Positions 36,661 to 48,589 of a stretch of DNA of 64,000 nt are shown one piece after another. Within the stretch, counting starts at the first letter, position 1, and the number at the start of each line of letters is the position of its first letter. The notes under the pieces were generated by a model. It was given only the letters and a program-made list of their open reading frames with translations. It did no database searches and was not told the origin of the DNA. The translations under genes and the position numbers were made by a program. Source of the DNA: Rhineura floridana (lineage: Eukaryota; Chordata; Lepidosauria; Squamata; Rhineuridae); the NCBI RefSeq assembly GCF_030035675.1, contig NC_084497.1:28759937-28823936 (forward strand), read 5' to 3'.

Positions 36661-38860
36661 GGAACAACTCCGCCCTCATCTTTTCCCTTCCTCTGTGTTG
36701 GGGGGAAATTGAATACCTGGGTAGGGATCCGAAACTACTCTTTTTGGAAACGAAACGTCAGTGCCACAGCCTGACAGTAGATGGTGCTCTTTCACTCCTC
36801 CTCCCGTAGGCTTGGCAATTCCGGACTGGAATCTCAACCCTTGCCTGCGTGGAGAGGCCCGGCCGATGTGGCTAGGAGGTTTTGGGGTGCTGTTCATAAA
36901 CAAAACAAAACCCATAGGATGTGAGATCCTGGCCAGGGCATCTTGTCTTCTTGACATGGTGCTGGATGCAGAAGGTGTATGCTTTCAGTCGTCCTTACAA
37001 TGGCCCTGTAATGTGGGGCACTGCTATCATGCCCATATTGCAGAGAACAGAGTGGTTAGGTCCTCCTAACAAATTCATGGCCAAGGGCTGAATTCGGATT
37101 TCCCCAAAAATTCCACCGTCCCTTTGCAGGCTGACAAATTGGATGATTTCACCAAACCTTCTCCAGAGGAAGGCGGAATTCTCCATCTGTTTCGGAAAGG
37201 TGGGGGAAGAATCTGAATGCCCTTTTTTAAAGGGGTGTCTGCCATTTTCCTCCCCACAAAGCCCTGGGAGACTGTTACGTCCAGGGCATTGTGGGAGATA
37301 GAAAATGGCTGCCAGGTTGCCGACACTGGGGCCCTGCTTTTGCTGGTGCAGCTGCCTGTGGGAACAGAAGGAAAAAGGTGGGAAGGGGTGAAGGACGAAG
37401 CCACGTCACTGCTGCTCATGGCGTTTTTTCCCCCTCCCGAAATGGCTGAAGAATTTGCCATGGATGACATTCAGCAAAATAGCCTCCTTTTCCAGGCAGG
37501 CCCCTGGATTTTGGCTCTTGCTCAAACTTTTGCCGAAAGTTGTCTTCTGAGGATTTTTGCCTTGGCTCCTGTTCTATAGCTCAGAGTTGTAGATGCTCTG
37601 CCGTGCCAGGTCTGTAGGCCCGGGGTTGCCAGCATGGCACCCTCCTCCCTGAGTACTACAAGGGCAACCTTGAGACAAAGGAGGAGGAAGCTGCCAAGCA
37701 GGACCACTCCTTGGACAGGTTGAAGAAGGCAGGCAGGTGGGCGCTGGCTGACGGCAGGCTGAGGTAGATGGGTCACTGGCCCATGCACCTTAATGGCCTA
37801 GCTTCCATGGCCTGGGGGGGGGGAGTTCCCCACACTGCTTGAGACCAGACTTGGATTCAAACAGAGGATGGCCCTCTGTAAAGCAGGGCACATCGCCACC
37901 CAACCACCTTGTAGTTGGTATTGGGACCATCTAGAAAAGGGCTTCTCTGTTTTAATGAACCAGCCCACCCTCTGTGGAATGAAGCTTGGGCGCTGGGAGG
38001 AGCAGGGTGAATTTAAGCTGCCCCCCCCCCGTTGACATGGCAGAGGTCAAGGGAGGGCACTTGCGGTCTCCGGAGTTTGCGGCTCTGAAAGGGCACGGCA
38101 GATGGGCAGAGGAGACGGGTAGTGTCTGTCCTGAACCTCCTGTCATTGGAACAAAGATCTGAGGTTTCTCTCATCTGCTAACATGTAAGTAGACGGAGGA
38201 GGAAATCTTAGTTGGTGGCAGTGAGAGTGGAGAGGATGATGAGGGGGTCTGGCAGTGGGAGAGGCAACATGCCTACCCCCATATTTCTCAGGGTACTCCT
38301 GGGAGGACTTGTCTGAACGCTCGTGATTTGGAGCCAGGAAAATTTGAGAAGAGGAACAGGTGAACGGAGTTGGCGCCATCGCCCCTGGATTCCATCATCT
38401 CTGAGAGCTCAGGCCTCTTGCTGCTCTCCGGGGAAACTCTCTCCACCCCCTCCCCAAGAGATAAATTATTTGAGATTGTCCACAAGATGGGTTCATATGG
38501 CATATATATATGAAAATGAGGGAAGGCAGAAAAAGGGAGAGAAAGAGACGTTTTGACAGCCAAGTCAACCGCAGGAAAGTTGGCTCACTGCCACTTAGAT
38601 TGAAGAAGGAAAACTCCACGTTGGCCAAGACCCCCCCCCCCCGGCACCCTCCGCCAGTGTTTTCTGCCATGCCAGCTGTGTGTTGCTTGTTGTGTTAAAA
38701 GTGGGTTTTGCACGGTCGATGGGGAGCTGGATTTGGAGGCTGTGTGTGTGAGGCTGAGGAGATGCATGTTCCTTTCATGCTTGACTATCAGCTGCAATGA
38801 GGGGGTGATGTCCCAACTTGTCTCCTGGCCTCTGGAGCAAGGAGCTGGAGGCGGCGTACA
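36660..38860. other. Intergenic, no gene or known repeat recognised
   Basis: Open frames here (for example 37217-37579) look like nothing I know and lack exon-like neighbours. A C-run lies near 38630. Confidence 0.3.
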
Positions 38861-39035
38861 AACACGGTTCCCTCCCTCCCAATTTTATCCTCACAAAGAG
38901 CCCTGTGAGGTAGGTGAGGCTGGGAGACTGTGACTGGCCCAAGGTCACCCAGTGAGCATTTTGTGGCCGAGTGGGGATTTGAACCCGGCTCTTCCAGGTC
39001 CAATCCAACACTCTAGCCACTATGCCAGGGTGGCT
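38860..39035 (-). repeat. Second tRNA-type SINE family, reverse copy
   Basis: 'TTTATCCTCACAAAGAGCCC' and 'GTGAGGTAGGTGAGGCTG' at the left; 'GGGGATTTGAACCCGGCTC' (B box complement) and 'CTCTAGCCACTATGCCAG' at the right. Same family as 20930. Confidence 0.75.
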
Positions 39036-39269
39036 CTCCTCAGCAATTCATGCTTAGATATGTTCTCCTTGATGTCTTCACCTTGCCCCTAAGCAACATG
39101 GCGAAGGGGGCACTGTATGAAAAATCCCACAATGCACTGAGGTCTGCTTCCAGAACTCTGGATTCCAAGGACCCAGTTCTGGCCAGTTTGGGCATGATTT
39201 GTCCTGAGATACGCGTGTGTGTGTGCTGGTCGTTTTGTGCCATCCATACTTAACACCATTATAGACAAC

Positions 39270-39620
39270 AGGAATGGGGAACCTCAGGTCCGTGGGGCGG
39301 CCCTCCAGGCCACTCTGCTTGGCCCTCATGAGTCCAACGAGGCCATGCTCCCCCAGCCCACACCCCTCCCTTGTCCTGCTCTGCGCTCTCCTCAAGTGCT
39401 TCTTCCTGGGCTGGAATGCACTCTTGAACTGAGATAAGGCCTCCTTGCTTGCCCGGATGGAGAGTGGAATGAGCAGCATGTGGGTGCGAATCACAAACCT
39501 CTGACTTTTGAATGGCTGGGATGTTTCCCACTGTAACAAAGCAAGAGCTGCTTCCATTGCTCTGTCCACTTTTGTCTCTGGCCACATCCACCACGGGCAT
39601 GTGGCCCTCAGGAGCTTGCC
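39270..39620. repeat. hAT-like interspersed repeat
   Basis: Starts 'GAATGGGGAACCTCAGG' and shares 'CTTGAACTGAGATAAGGCCT' and 'CTTGCCCGGATGGAGAGTGG' with 4653. A 181-codon frame on the minus strand lies inside it and is not a gene. Confidence 0.5.
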
Positions 39621-39679
39621 CATACAGCCTGCGGGCTCCGCCGTGAGATCGCCTGTTGCTCTTCGACATGTATTTGAGT

Positions 39680-40145
39680 ATTTAACATGTGTCTGAACTC
39701 ACTCTGTTGCTTTTATTACCTAGAAAGATAAGACATTTCTCTGCATGTGTGTGGACGGCGTCCAGGAAATTATTTTCCAAACAGCAGCCTCTATTTCCCC
39801 TCCTTCCCCCCTCCCCCGTTTTGGAAATCTAATATTAAAATAATCGGAGGTTTTTAACCAGCTGCTTCCAGTGATCAGCAGTGTTCCATCTTTCTCTCTC
39901 CCTGCAGTTAATTCCTTTGACTCTCCTTCCTCCCCAGCGTTGTGGTTTAGGATTACAAAGCTGGCCTTTCGGTGCCCGCCTTCCAGTGCCAACCTAGCTA
40001 CGTTGCCTAAAACGATCCATTTTCCTTGCGTGATCTCCTGGAGACATCCAAAACCACTTGACTGATGTGAGATCAGCTCTCCTTTTCTCTCTCGCCTTCT
40101 TCAGCCTGCCCCCATTTCAAAATCCAGGCAAACCAATATCTAAGG
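39680..40145. promoter_or_regulatory. Candidate conserved non-coding element
   Basis: A 460-bp island without repeats. It has clustered TAAT-type words ('AATCTAATATTAAAATAATC', 'GCAGTTAATTCC'), 'AGGAAATTATTTTCC' and 'AGGATTACAAAGCTGG'. Lies in the gap where PAX7 regulatory DNA would be expected. Confidence 0.3.
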
Positions 40146-40309
40146 TAATGTTGTCCCCTGAACGATTCCCGCTCTAGAGGTTTTGTCAAGGTCTTTGTTC
40201 CATTTTAGGTTGTAAGCTCTGTGGGGCAGGGACCTGCTGCCTTGCACTCTGTAAAGTTCAATATGCCTTGGTGGTGCTATATTATTAAATACGATGATAA
40301 GAATACAGG

Positions 40310-40470
40310 GTGGGGAACTGTTTTCAGCTTAATGGCCACATTCGCTTCTGGACAACCTTCCAGTGGTGGGCGGGGCCAGAGGCAAAGGTAGGTGGAGCAA
40401 TGAAAGTAAATGTTACCTCTGTACAGCAGGGTCGTTTCTACATGCGCTCACACACACCTCTCCGGCCTCC
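40310..40470. repeat. hAT-like repeat fragment
   Basis: Fragment of the 4653 family ('GGTGGGGAACTG', 'GGCGGGGCCAGAGGCAAAGG'), abutting the element at 40479. Confidence 0.45.
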
Positions 40471-40478
40471 ATCCAGGC

Positions 40479-40921
40479 TCGGGATGGAAGGTGTGTCAGT
40501 TTCGGTTCTATCAATTTCTCATTTTTTCCAGTCTTAAATTCAGTTCTCCACATTTCTGCACCAACTTGCAATTAAAAAAAAAAAAGAAATCGTTATGAAA
40601 ATTCTCTAGCATTTTAATGCAACTTTCTCCTAATCAATGCATTTTTGTAGACAGTTTTCATTAATGCACACTTTTTTGCAAGCCATTTCTGGTCATATAA
40701 TGCATTTTTTGAATGTTATTTTCACTCATGTATTCATTTTTATACACCCTTTCCCCTAACATGTGCAAACATTGTTTGGTTGGTGAACCACATTGCAAAA
40801 TTCGAGGAAGTGCGAATTTCAAAGGAGGGCTGCGTTTTGGTCCTCGTTTTGTTTCGGAAAGTGCAAATTTGATAGATTTGGCTTGAAATGTGAACTGAAT
40901 CGAATTTCTCGCCCATCCCTA
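40479..40921. mobile_element. 443-bp AT-rich hAT-like element with perfect 8-bp target duplication
   Basis: The left end TCGGGATGG and the reverse complement of the right end TAGGGATGG form short terminal inverted repeats. Both flanks carry ATCCAGGC (40471-40478 and 40922-40929). The body is non-coding. Relatives lie at 24590, 27310, 33168, 41930, 46920, 48590 and 58450. Confidence 0.8.
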
Positions 40922-40989
40922 ATCCAGGCAAGCAAGACTCACGATCAGAGTTTGAGCACGCATTTCAGCCAGGCAAAAACTCTCATGGA

Positions 40990-41125
40990 GCTGCATGTTG
41001 TCTACACTGACTGGCAGCAGCTCTCCAAGGGCTCAGGCAGGGATCTTTCCCAGCCCTACCCGGAGTTGCTGCCGGGGATTGAACCTGGGACCTTCTGCAT
41101 GCAAAGCAGGTGCTCTGCCACTGGT
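40990..41125 (-). repeat. tRNA-derived SINE
   Basis: Reverse copy with 'GATTGAACCTGGGACCTTCT' and 'GCAAAGCAGGTGCTCTGCCA'. Confidence 0.7.
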
Positions 41126-41289
41126 CAGACCATTGTCAGGCTACATGAACCAATGGCAGGTTCTGATGCTCCTGTGCCGGGTGGAGGTGCTCTTTCAGGC
41201 AACCTGGTGTCAAAGCTGAGCAGTGGATCATTCAGAAGGCCCTGCGGTCAGGTACTTTGGGTCTCATGGAACCTTGAAGGAAAAAAAAG

Positions 41290-41640
41290 AAGATGACTAA
41301 CATTTATTTGCACAAATCATCGATGCCTAATTAACCGATACTGAAAAACACAACAGCCTCTCATTTGCCCCTTGCCGACCGTTCTCTCAGGGACGTGCTG
41401 ACTTCTCCCAGCGGCATATTTTCCCCCCTGAGAATCCCCAATAATGGCATGCTGGTTCTCTTCCCCCTCCTTTGGGTGTCAGATTGCACCCGTCGGTGAA
41501 CCACGCAAAGACAAGCCCACACCCCGCTTTCAAGTTTTTCAAACACAGTGCGGTCGATTTTCCAGTTCATGAGCAACCGCGCGAGGAATGGGAGGCTGGA
41601 AGGCCTTTGCATTTGTAAAAGCAATAAAATAAAATAAGAA
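41290..41640. promoter_or_regulatory. Candidate conserved non-coding element
   Basis: Repeat-free, with 'ACAAATCATCGATGCCTAAT', 'TTAACCGATACTG' and 'GTGCGGTCGATTTTCC'. Suggestive composition only. Confidence 0.25.
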
Positions 41641-41929
41641 ATAAAGCCATGGTGGTGGAGCATCCATGCATGCCCTAAAACAAAAGGAGACAGTGCCAAG
41701 TTGACGTATGTTACCCAAGAATGCATTTGAGCCCTCCCCCCTTGCTGGCCCATAATCCCACAGTGGTAACAGACCGTCTAGAGACAGCTGTTTGACTTCC
41801 GATAACCCCCTGACTTCAGCAATGAATTCCAGGAACAAGCTGTGGCAATTCTCTCTCTGTCTGTCTGCCTTTTTTTACCGTTGAAATACAAATTTGGGTG
41901 AATAAGAGGAAAAATGTGGGGTGCTGTTA

Positions 41930-42400
41930 GCTCCAGATCCCATCAGGCTTTGAGGGAGTGCATGGGTAAATTGAAGTTTGTGACGGGAGGAATTCAATTC
42001 AGTTTGCATTTAAAGGCAAACGTACCTAAATCTCACTTTCTGAAGCAACTTTCCTTCAAAATTCACACTTCTCTGAATTTGGCAAGGCTCTTCCCTAGGC
42101 AAGTAATGTGGACAAAAGTGCATATATTTGGGGTAAAAGTGTACATAGCAATCCTCATATAGTTGACAATAACATGCACATGTGCCCTGCATTAGGGAAA
42201 AACTGTTTTGCAACAATGTGTACATTAGGCAAAAACTGCGTACAGAAGTGTGTATATGAGGAGGAATGTGGACGAAAGCGCTGATGGATTTTCACGAGGG
42301 CTTAAATAAAAATGGCAGTCTGATGTGGAGGACCGAGGTTAAGGCTGGAAAAAAGAGGAAATGGAGGCAACCTGAAATTGATGGATTTGGCCAACCCAAT
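41930..42400 (-). repeat. AT-rich hAT-like repeat, reverse decayed copy
   Basis: Follows the reverse complement of the 40479 family: 'GTTTGCATTTAAAGGCAAAC', 'TTTCACGAGGGC' and an end near 42400. Confidence 0.5.
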
Positions 42401-42449
42401 GTGGAGGTGAGCTAGAGGCAATCATGATTTCTCTCAGGGAACGCGGGAA

Positions 42450-42860
42450 CAGAGAACAGCTTTCTGGTCAGGCCCATCCAGTCCAGCCTCTGGGCCTCAC
42501 CGTGGCCAACCAGATACCTCAAAGGGAAGCCCACAAGCAGGACCCGAGTGCAACAGCAGCACCGTTCCTACTTGTGATTCCCAGCAGCTGGTATTCAGAG
42601 GGATCTTGACCTGGATCTTCTCTTTGTAAACAAATCCCCAGTAAAAGAATTCCTCAGAAAGTCGGGGAACTTCCCCTAGGATCAGAAGAAGAAGAACATT
42701 AAGAAGAGCTCAGCTGGATCAGGCCAAAGACCTATCATCTAGCCCAGCATCCTGTTCTCACAGTGGCCAACCAGAAGGTTGCAAGCAGGACCTGAGCGCA
42801 AGAGCACTCTCCCCTCCTGCGGTTTCCAGCAAATGGCCTTCGGAAGCATACGGTGCCTCT
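42450..42860 (-). repeat. Two CR1-type LINE tails, reverse
   Basis: 42460-42610 and 42690-42860, each with 'CAGTGGCCAACCAGA'-like and 'GATTCCCAGCAGCTGG'-like landmarks. Confidence 0.65.
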
Positions 42861-43019
42861 GACTATAGAGGCAAAACTTTGGATTGTGTTTGGACATGGA
42901 CCGGCGTCAGCGCAGATCTTGATATCCCGCGGTAAGAACATCCCCGAGCTGGCCGTCAGCTCCACCAGCAACCTGGTTTGGTGTGGAAGATTGTGGCTTA
43001 GCACTGAAGTGGGCCATGA

Positions 43020-43235
43020 GTTTGAATTGCTTTTAATATGTTTTCTTTAATAATACGTTTTTCACTCTTTTTTTAAAGATGTTTTTAAAGCTTTTTAAAA
43101 ATGTTTCAACGTTGTTTTGTTTTAATGTACTTTAAGGTCTTTTTATGATGTTTTAAAGTGTTTTTAGTGTTTCTGTTTGCCGCCCTGGGCTCCTGCTAGG
43201 AGGAAGGGCGGGATATAAATCAAATAAATGAATGA
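43020..43235 (+). repeat. L2-like LINE 3' end
   Basis: Long T-rich section, then 'TTTGCCGCCCTGGGCTCC', 'AGGAAGGGCGGGATATAAAT' and an 'AAATGAATGAATGA' end. Confidence 0.7.
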
Positions 43236-44015
43236 ATGATCCATTTGGGGGACCTGACCAAGCCAAACCTTTCTGCCTGCTTCTTCCTTCCGATCATCTT
43301 CTTGAGCAGGTTTGAGCCCAGTTTTCTCCAGCTCCTTGCCTCCTTTTCCTCCTCCCCATCTTGCCATCTTGTGTGTCTCCCAGCTTGAAACGCAGCCTTG
43401 GCGTGACTTATTCAGTGGGCATGCGGTGGGTGCACCGTGAGCTTGGCCCTCGCAAGAGAGACACAGCTGTACGGATCCGGAGAGAGGAAGCACACTGGCT
43501 TTACCCGCCTCCTCACAATGCATTCCTGCAGCCTGGCGCGGTTTCAAGACCTCGCGGGGCTTTGATGGGACATCTGCCCCAGTTCCTTCAAGGAGGCCGT
43601 GCTTGCTTTTGTCCAACTCGGTTCAGGAGGTGAGCAACTGGGTTGAGAAATCCCTCTCATTCCCTTCTGGCTCTGGCCATCCTTTCCCACTGTAACGTCT
43701 TCTCATCGCACTCTTGTGGTCACAAGGCCTGGGGAGGCATCTCTCTGTGGTTTTTGGAGCTGCAGATCCACTCAAAAACATCCACCAGGGTTTGAAAGCT
43801 AGCTTAACTGTTGCTTCCTGGGAACTAGCGTCCTCCTGGGGGCTTGCTGAGATCTCCTGGTTCCATACGGTTCCTGTGGTGAAGGGGTGCCACGACAGTG
43901 GAACAACTCACTGGATCAAAGCAAAACACTTTGCCATGCAGCTCAGATTCGCTCGCAGGCTGATGGGCATTTTGCCATGTAGCTCAGCTCACACGAACTT
44001 GCAAGAGATGTCTTT
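43235..44015. other. Intergenic, no gene seen
   Basis: 43370-43620 is GC-richer unique DNA; no exon is recognised on either strand. Confidence 0.3.
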
Positions 44016-44019
44016 GTCG

Positions 44020-44430
44020 CAGGGATGGGGAACCTGTGGCCCTCCAGATGTTGTTGGACTACAGCTCTGGTCACCCTGGCTGTTGGAGTCCAACAACATT
44101 TGTAGGGCTACAAATTCCCAACCGCTGCCCGAGTGCATTTATTCCACATTTGTGTATGTGTATGTGTGAGAGAGGTTCTCCCCAGTCAAACGGGCTTGAC
44201 AGGTTTTTGAAACCCTGCTTGGATGGAAATACGCACCACAGTCATGTTCTTAGGTCAGAGGCGGTCTGCTTTTGAAAGCCAGTTGCTGGATACTGCAAGA
44301 GGGGAGAGTGCTGTTGTGCTCAGGTGCGGCTTGTTGGCTGCCCACTGGGATATCTGGTTGGCCACTGTGAGAACAGGATGCTGTACTGGATGGTCCACTG
44401 GCCGGATCCAGCCGAAGCCTTTTTTTTCTG
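44020..44430. repeat. hAT-like foldback, then plus-strand CR1 tail
   Basis: 44020-44127 begins CAGGGATGGGGAACCTGTGG and carries 'CCAGATGTTGTTGGACTACA'. 44255-44430 is a CR1 tail ('AGCCAGTTGCTGGATACTG', 'GTGAGAACAGGATGCTG'). Confidence 0.6.
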
Positions 44431-44674
44431 TTCTTAATCAGGGATCACTTTCCCAAAACAGCTCTTAGCTGGTGACTGGCTTTCGGAATGATGACAATCC
44501 CATGTCTCTTTGGCAGCCAAGAGGAGTCCTTTGGAGACCTACCTGTGTGCTGGATAATACCGGCTCCTCCACACGCACACCCCCATTGCCCTCTCAGGTT
44601 TTCGTGAGCTATTCATCACTAGCTTGCTTATGCAGGTTCCCTAAATCAGCAGCCAGCCATCTGCATTTGTGAGC

Positions 44675-44830
44675 AAACGGTGGATTAGAGAAGAAGAATA
44701 AATCCGCGGGAGGAATAAATGGAACGCGCACCGCGGAAATGAGTTGGAACCGTTGCCAGGGCTATCGGGAGTTGGGAGCAAGCTGATGAAATCAGCATGG
44801 GCGTACGCTGGGAGAAGGTGCTGACTCTTG
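44675..44830. promoter_or_regulatory. Candidate conserved non-coding element
   Basis: Short clean island with 'AATAAATCCGCGGGAGGAAT' and 'GCTGATGAAATCAGCATGGG', the latter containing a near-perfect palindrome. Confidence 0.25.
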
Positions 44831-44984
44831 TGTCCTCCAAAGTCCTACCCCCTCCTTTATCCGCCTGATTCTTGGAAGGTTGTGGGCGTTGAAAATGAGT
44901 TGAATTTGCAGCTCTTCCCACTGCAGAACATCTCGCAGGGCAAAATCCATGAAGGAACTTCAATGTCTCCGTCTAGGTTAGGAT

Positions 44985-45200
44985 GGGGAACCCCAGACCT
45001 GGGGACCATATGTGGCCCCCCAGGCCTCTCTATTTGGCCCTCGGAACTCTCTGCATGCCACTCCCCTCACTGGCTTTCCTTCACACCATGAGAGCTTTTG
45101 TCCACTGGCAGGTGCCTGACCCTGAAAGGCCCTTGATCAGGGTCTATCTAATCCAGCATCCTGTTCCTCAGTACAGCCAATCAGATGCTTCCAGGACAAG
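44985..45200. repeat. hAT-like fragment and CR1 tail fragment
   Basis: 44985-45095 belongs to the 4653 family. 45125-45200 is a minus-strand CR1 tail ('ATCCAGCATCCTGTTCCTCA'). Confidence 0.5.
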
Positions 45201-45329
45201 TAGAACGTAGAGGTAATAGCCCTTCTTGACTCTCTCTGTCCCTCTGGCATCTGGGATTCAGAAGTTAACTGATTCAGCGTTCAGAGGTCCCATTCCAAAC
45301 TGTATTGGCTAGTGAGGGCCTAAGAAAAG

Positions 45330-45985
45330 CCTCTCCCAGAACAACAATAAAATTATTGTACTAGCCAAAGGCCATGACAAAAATTAAAATATACAAGTGA
45401 ACAGAAAGCAATATTTCAAACATTACAAAGTAATGCAGGTAAATTACCATAGGCAAACTCAGCATCAACAAAACCCTGAATCTCCAAGACAGTTTATGAC
45501 AATTTTGTCTAATTCTGTCTCCCTAATCTTTTTTTTGCTGCCAAGGCAAAGAGCCACGGTATGTGTCACATAGCTGTTCGTGTCATTCAAAACAAAAAGA
45601 GCCGTTTTGGCAAGAGCGTTCCTACTTTATTTTTTAAATTGTTTTCTATGCAATTGCTATTAGATACACACTTGTTTTAACTGTTTTTATATACGTAATT
45701 GCTTTATATACATTTTCAGTGCATTGTAAATCGCTTTGAGATACCCCAGAAGAAACGATCCAGACAAAATAAATATTTCAAGTTTATTTCATAAATAAAC
45801 AAATAAAACTCCTGAATTCCAGTTGCTGGAAACCGCAGGAGGGGAGAGTTGCTCTTGAGCTCAGGTCCTGCTTCTGGGCTTCCTTTTAGGGTATCTGGCT
45901 GGCCAACATGAGAACAGGACGCTGGCCTGTGATGGGCCGCTGGCCTGATCCAGCAGTCAGGCTCATCTTACGTTCTTAAATAATA
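45330..45985 (+). repeat. LINE-derived A/T-rich tails and CR1 tail
   Basis: 45600-45800 ends like an L2-type tail ('GTAAATCGCTTTGAGATACC'). 45810-45985 is a plus-strand CR1 tail ('GAATTCCAGTTGCTGGAAAC'). 45335-45530 is A-rich and similar to 53200-53400. Confidence 0.5.
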
Positions 45986-46024
45986 GCTCAACGCTATTTG
46001 GTTCAACATACTCTTTTGAGGGAC

Positions 46025-46060
46025 TACACACACACACACGTGTGTGTGTGAGAGAGAGAC
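46025..46060. repeat. (AC)n(GT)n(GA)n palindromic microsatellite
   Basis: An AC run flips to GT at ACGT, giving a self-complementary stretch of more than 20 bp followed by GA repeats. Confidence 0.9.
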
Positions 46061-46315
46061 TGTTTCTGGTAGAAGCAAGCCCAGCCGGTTGACTTGTCTT
46101 GACTTCTGCCCTAGGTCAACCACCTTCCTTTCCTTCTGGAACATTCCTTCCTGCCGCAGGGAATTCTTGCCTCTTTTGATTCATGCCCTGGAGCTGGCCA
46201 TAACTCCTTGGTGACACCTGTGCCGAGCGCTCACCCAGTAGCAACAAACTCCCAACTGGCTTTAAAAAAACACAACCACAAAAGAACTTCAGCCTGATGC
46301 TTGGCCTCTGGAACG

Positions 46316-46318
<3 letters not shown>

Positions 46319-46394
<76 letters not shown>
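46319..46394 (+). repeat. (TG)38 microsatellite
   Basis: 76 bp of uninterrupted TG, followed by TACGTG. Frames translated through it are artefacts. Confidence 0.98.
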
Positions 46395-46398
<4 letters not shown>

Positions 46399-46714
46399 TG
46401 TACTTGGGGCTACAATTCTCTTCCCCCGCCTAGCCTCTTGCTTCAGTTGCCAGCACAGTTCAGCAGCAGCTGCACAAGGGGAAAGTTTCAACTTTCTCAC
46501 CGAGGCCGGGAAAATCCTTTGCTAACCTCTCAACTCTCTCTCTCTCCCCCCCCCCGCCTCCTCTTCTCATTTTCAGTGCAAAACATGGATGGCTTTGGCA
46601 AAGGGTTCAGGCTTCTCCGCTTTTACCCGAGTAGGCCACCAGCTGTGAAGCCTTCGTCCAGCCTGGGAAAATACTTTGTGGCTCAAATTTTTCCCTGAGA
46701 TCCTGAAATCTGAG

Positions 46715-47085
46715 TGGCCCTCTCTCTCTCTCTGTCTCTCTCACACACACACACACACACACATGCATGCATATCTTTTCCAACTGTTTAAAATGTCCAT
46801 CTATCAGTGGGACCTTGAAAAGCAGAGGCATTGTGCTGCCTGAAGCAAAGGGCAGGGCCTCAACCTCAGCTGAATCCCAATTAATTTCAGTGGGTCTACT
46901 CTGAGGAGGGGAGGAAAGAGCTGTCCGTTTTGGTTCTTGCAACGTCTCATTTTTCCAATCTTAAATTCAGTTCTGCAGCAATTTGCATATTTTTTTTAAA
47001 AAAAGTCATCATGGACATTCTCCAGCATTTTAGTTCAAATTTATCCTAATAAAACACATTTCAGAATTTCTGCCCCATCCCTAAT
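46715..47085. repeat. (CT)n(CA)n tract, foldback and AT-rich hAT-like fragments
   Basis: A CT/CA run at 46720-46765. A 'TTTCAGTGGGTCTACTCTGA' fragment at 46865-46910. A 40479-family left portion at 46920-47080. Confidence 0.5.
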
Positions 47086-47284
47086 TCTGAGTAAAACTTG
47101 GTTGGATAAAAAACAATGATTTGCGTGCCTTCCTAAAGGCAAATAGGCCTTACCAATAGCTATTAGCCATGCTAGCTAAATGGAACCTTCATATTCATAT
47201 TCTTTCTCCCTATATATATACAGTATTTATCTCTGAATACTGGGGGGCAGGCCAGACTAGAGCAGGGGGCTGTTGCTCTTCCTG

Positions 47285-47500
47285 CTAGTATGGTAGCACC
47301 ATACTGGATAGAGTTCGGAACCAGTAGACTTGCATTTGAACCTGCCCTCCTCAGCCCTGAAGCTGATAGGACAACGCTGGGCCAATGGCACACTCTTAGC
47401 CGAGCCTACCTCGCAAGGTTGCTGTGAAGATGACAATGTGATTGGACCCACATCTAGGTGTTCCTTCATAGGATACAAATATGAGGAAGGGATTAAAAGG
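47285..47500 (+). repeat. Second tRNA-type SINE family, decayed forward copy
   Basis: 'CTTGCATTTGAACCTGCCC' (B-box-like) and 'CCTACCTCGCAAGGTTGCTG' mark a divergent copy of the 20930 family. Confidence 0.5.
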
Positions 47501-48585
47501 AGCCCAGGGGTCTTTTTATGACCAGGGTTGGAAAGAAGAGGACTTACTTTCTTTTTCTGAGTATGGCTCAGTTGCCTCCCATTTGTTGGGTTAAACTTAG
47601 CAGAGTTGTTGTGACCATAGCTTGGAAGGTGGCCGTACATTGAACACTGAATGATCAGACTTCCCCTTTATTCCAAGCACACAGAGACTTTTGTCACGGA
47701 CAAAATAAGAAATAAGCAACCCTTAAGAGCATCACTCTAGCACCTGAAGGAAGATCAGCACAGGTTAGGTCAGAAAGACAGTCTAGGAACCTTAGAGACT
47801 CACCTCTCTATCTGCTTTTTCCCATTCAAACTCCCAGCAAGCTGAATGTCATCCCAACGCTTCCCTCCCTCTCTCTCTTCCTGCCACAGGGTCTAAACTG
47901 TAAGCTCCTTGGGACAGGGGACTAATGCCAAATGGATGATCTTCTCAAGCACCTGTCTGATGCATATCAAAGGAGACTCAACCCTGGCATTGATGGTGGA
48001 TTTTTTTTAAAAAAAATTGTCCAACAGAAAAATGCCAGGCAGGATTCCTTCTGCTAGCGGGGGTGAACATGTGTGTGTTAGACGCTTCATAAATTTACTT
48101 TAGAAGTTGGAGGGGCCTTTTAGAAGAATGAACAAACAAATGTTAGTGGCCAGGATCCTGGCATTCCCAATTTTCGCACCTATTTGGTACAGTTTCCCCA
48201 CTGTTTCACTCTCCTTTTATCTGAAGCTCCTTTTGATTTTCCCTCTTATTTTTTTTTTAAATGGCCTCCTTGCCAATGCCACCCGGGACCCAAGAAACCT
48301 CCCTCCCTGCACATTTTCCTGGCAAGCAAGAGCTTGCTCTGATCTCCAATCCTTCTTCTGGGAACAAAACATCTGTCCACGTGGTGAGGAACAGCCAGGG
48401 ACGGGCCTTCTCCAAATGTGGCCAGCTGGCACCAAGAGCCAGGTTGAGGAGGAAAGCAGGGGGGGCTTGGCACTGGCCCACTGCGGGTGGGATTAACGGA
48501 ATGCCTCCTTTCAGCCCACTCTGGGCTTCAGCTGGGAATGTGCCAAGGAGACCATCTCTGAGCAATGAATAGCACCGAGGGATGA
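47500..48585. other. Intergenic, no gene seen
   Basis: Mostly unclassified sequence. Frames across 48240-48590 overlap on both strands and none has exon signals. Confidence 0.3.
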
Positions 48586-48589
48586 ACAA

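Noticed and set aside
37075-37790. Several 90-130-codon frames that looked mildly coding-like
   Set aside because: They overlap on both strands, match no family I know and lack paired splice sites. A protein search could overturn this.
39078-39623. 181-codon minus-strand frame
   Set aside because: Lies within a hAT-like interspersed repeat and neighbouring DNA; no recognisable protein and no exon signals.
46231-46698. Frames rich in Cys-Val or Thr-His
   Set aside because: Translations of the (TG)38 microsatellite.
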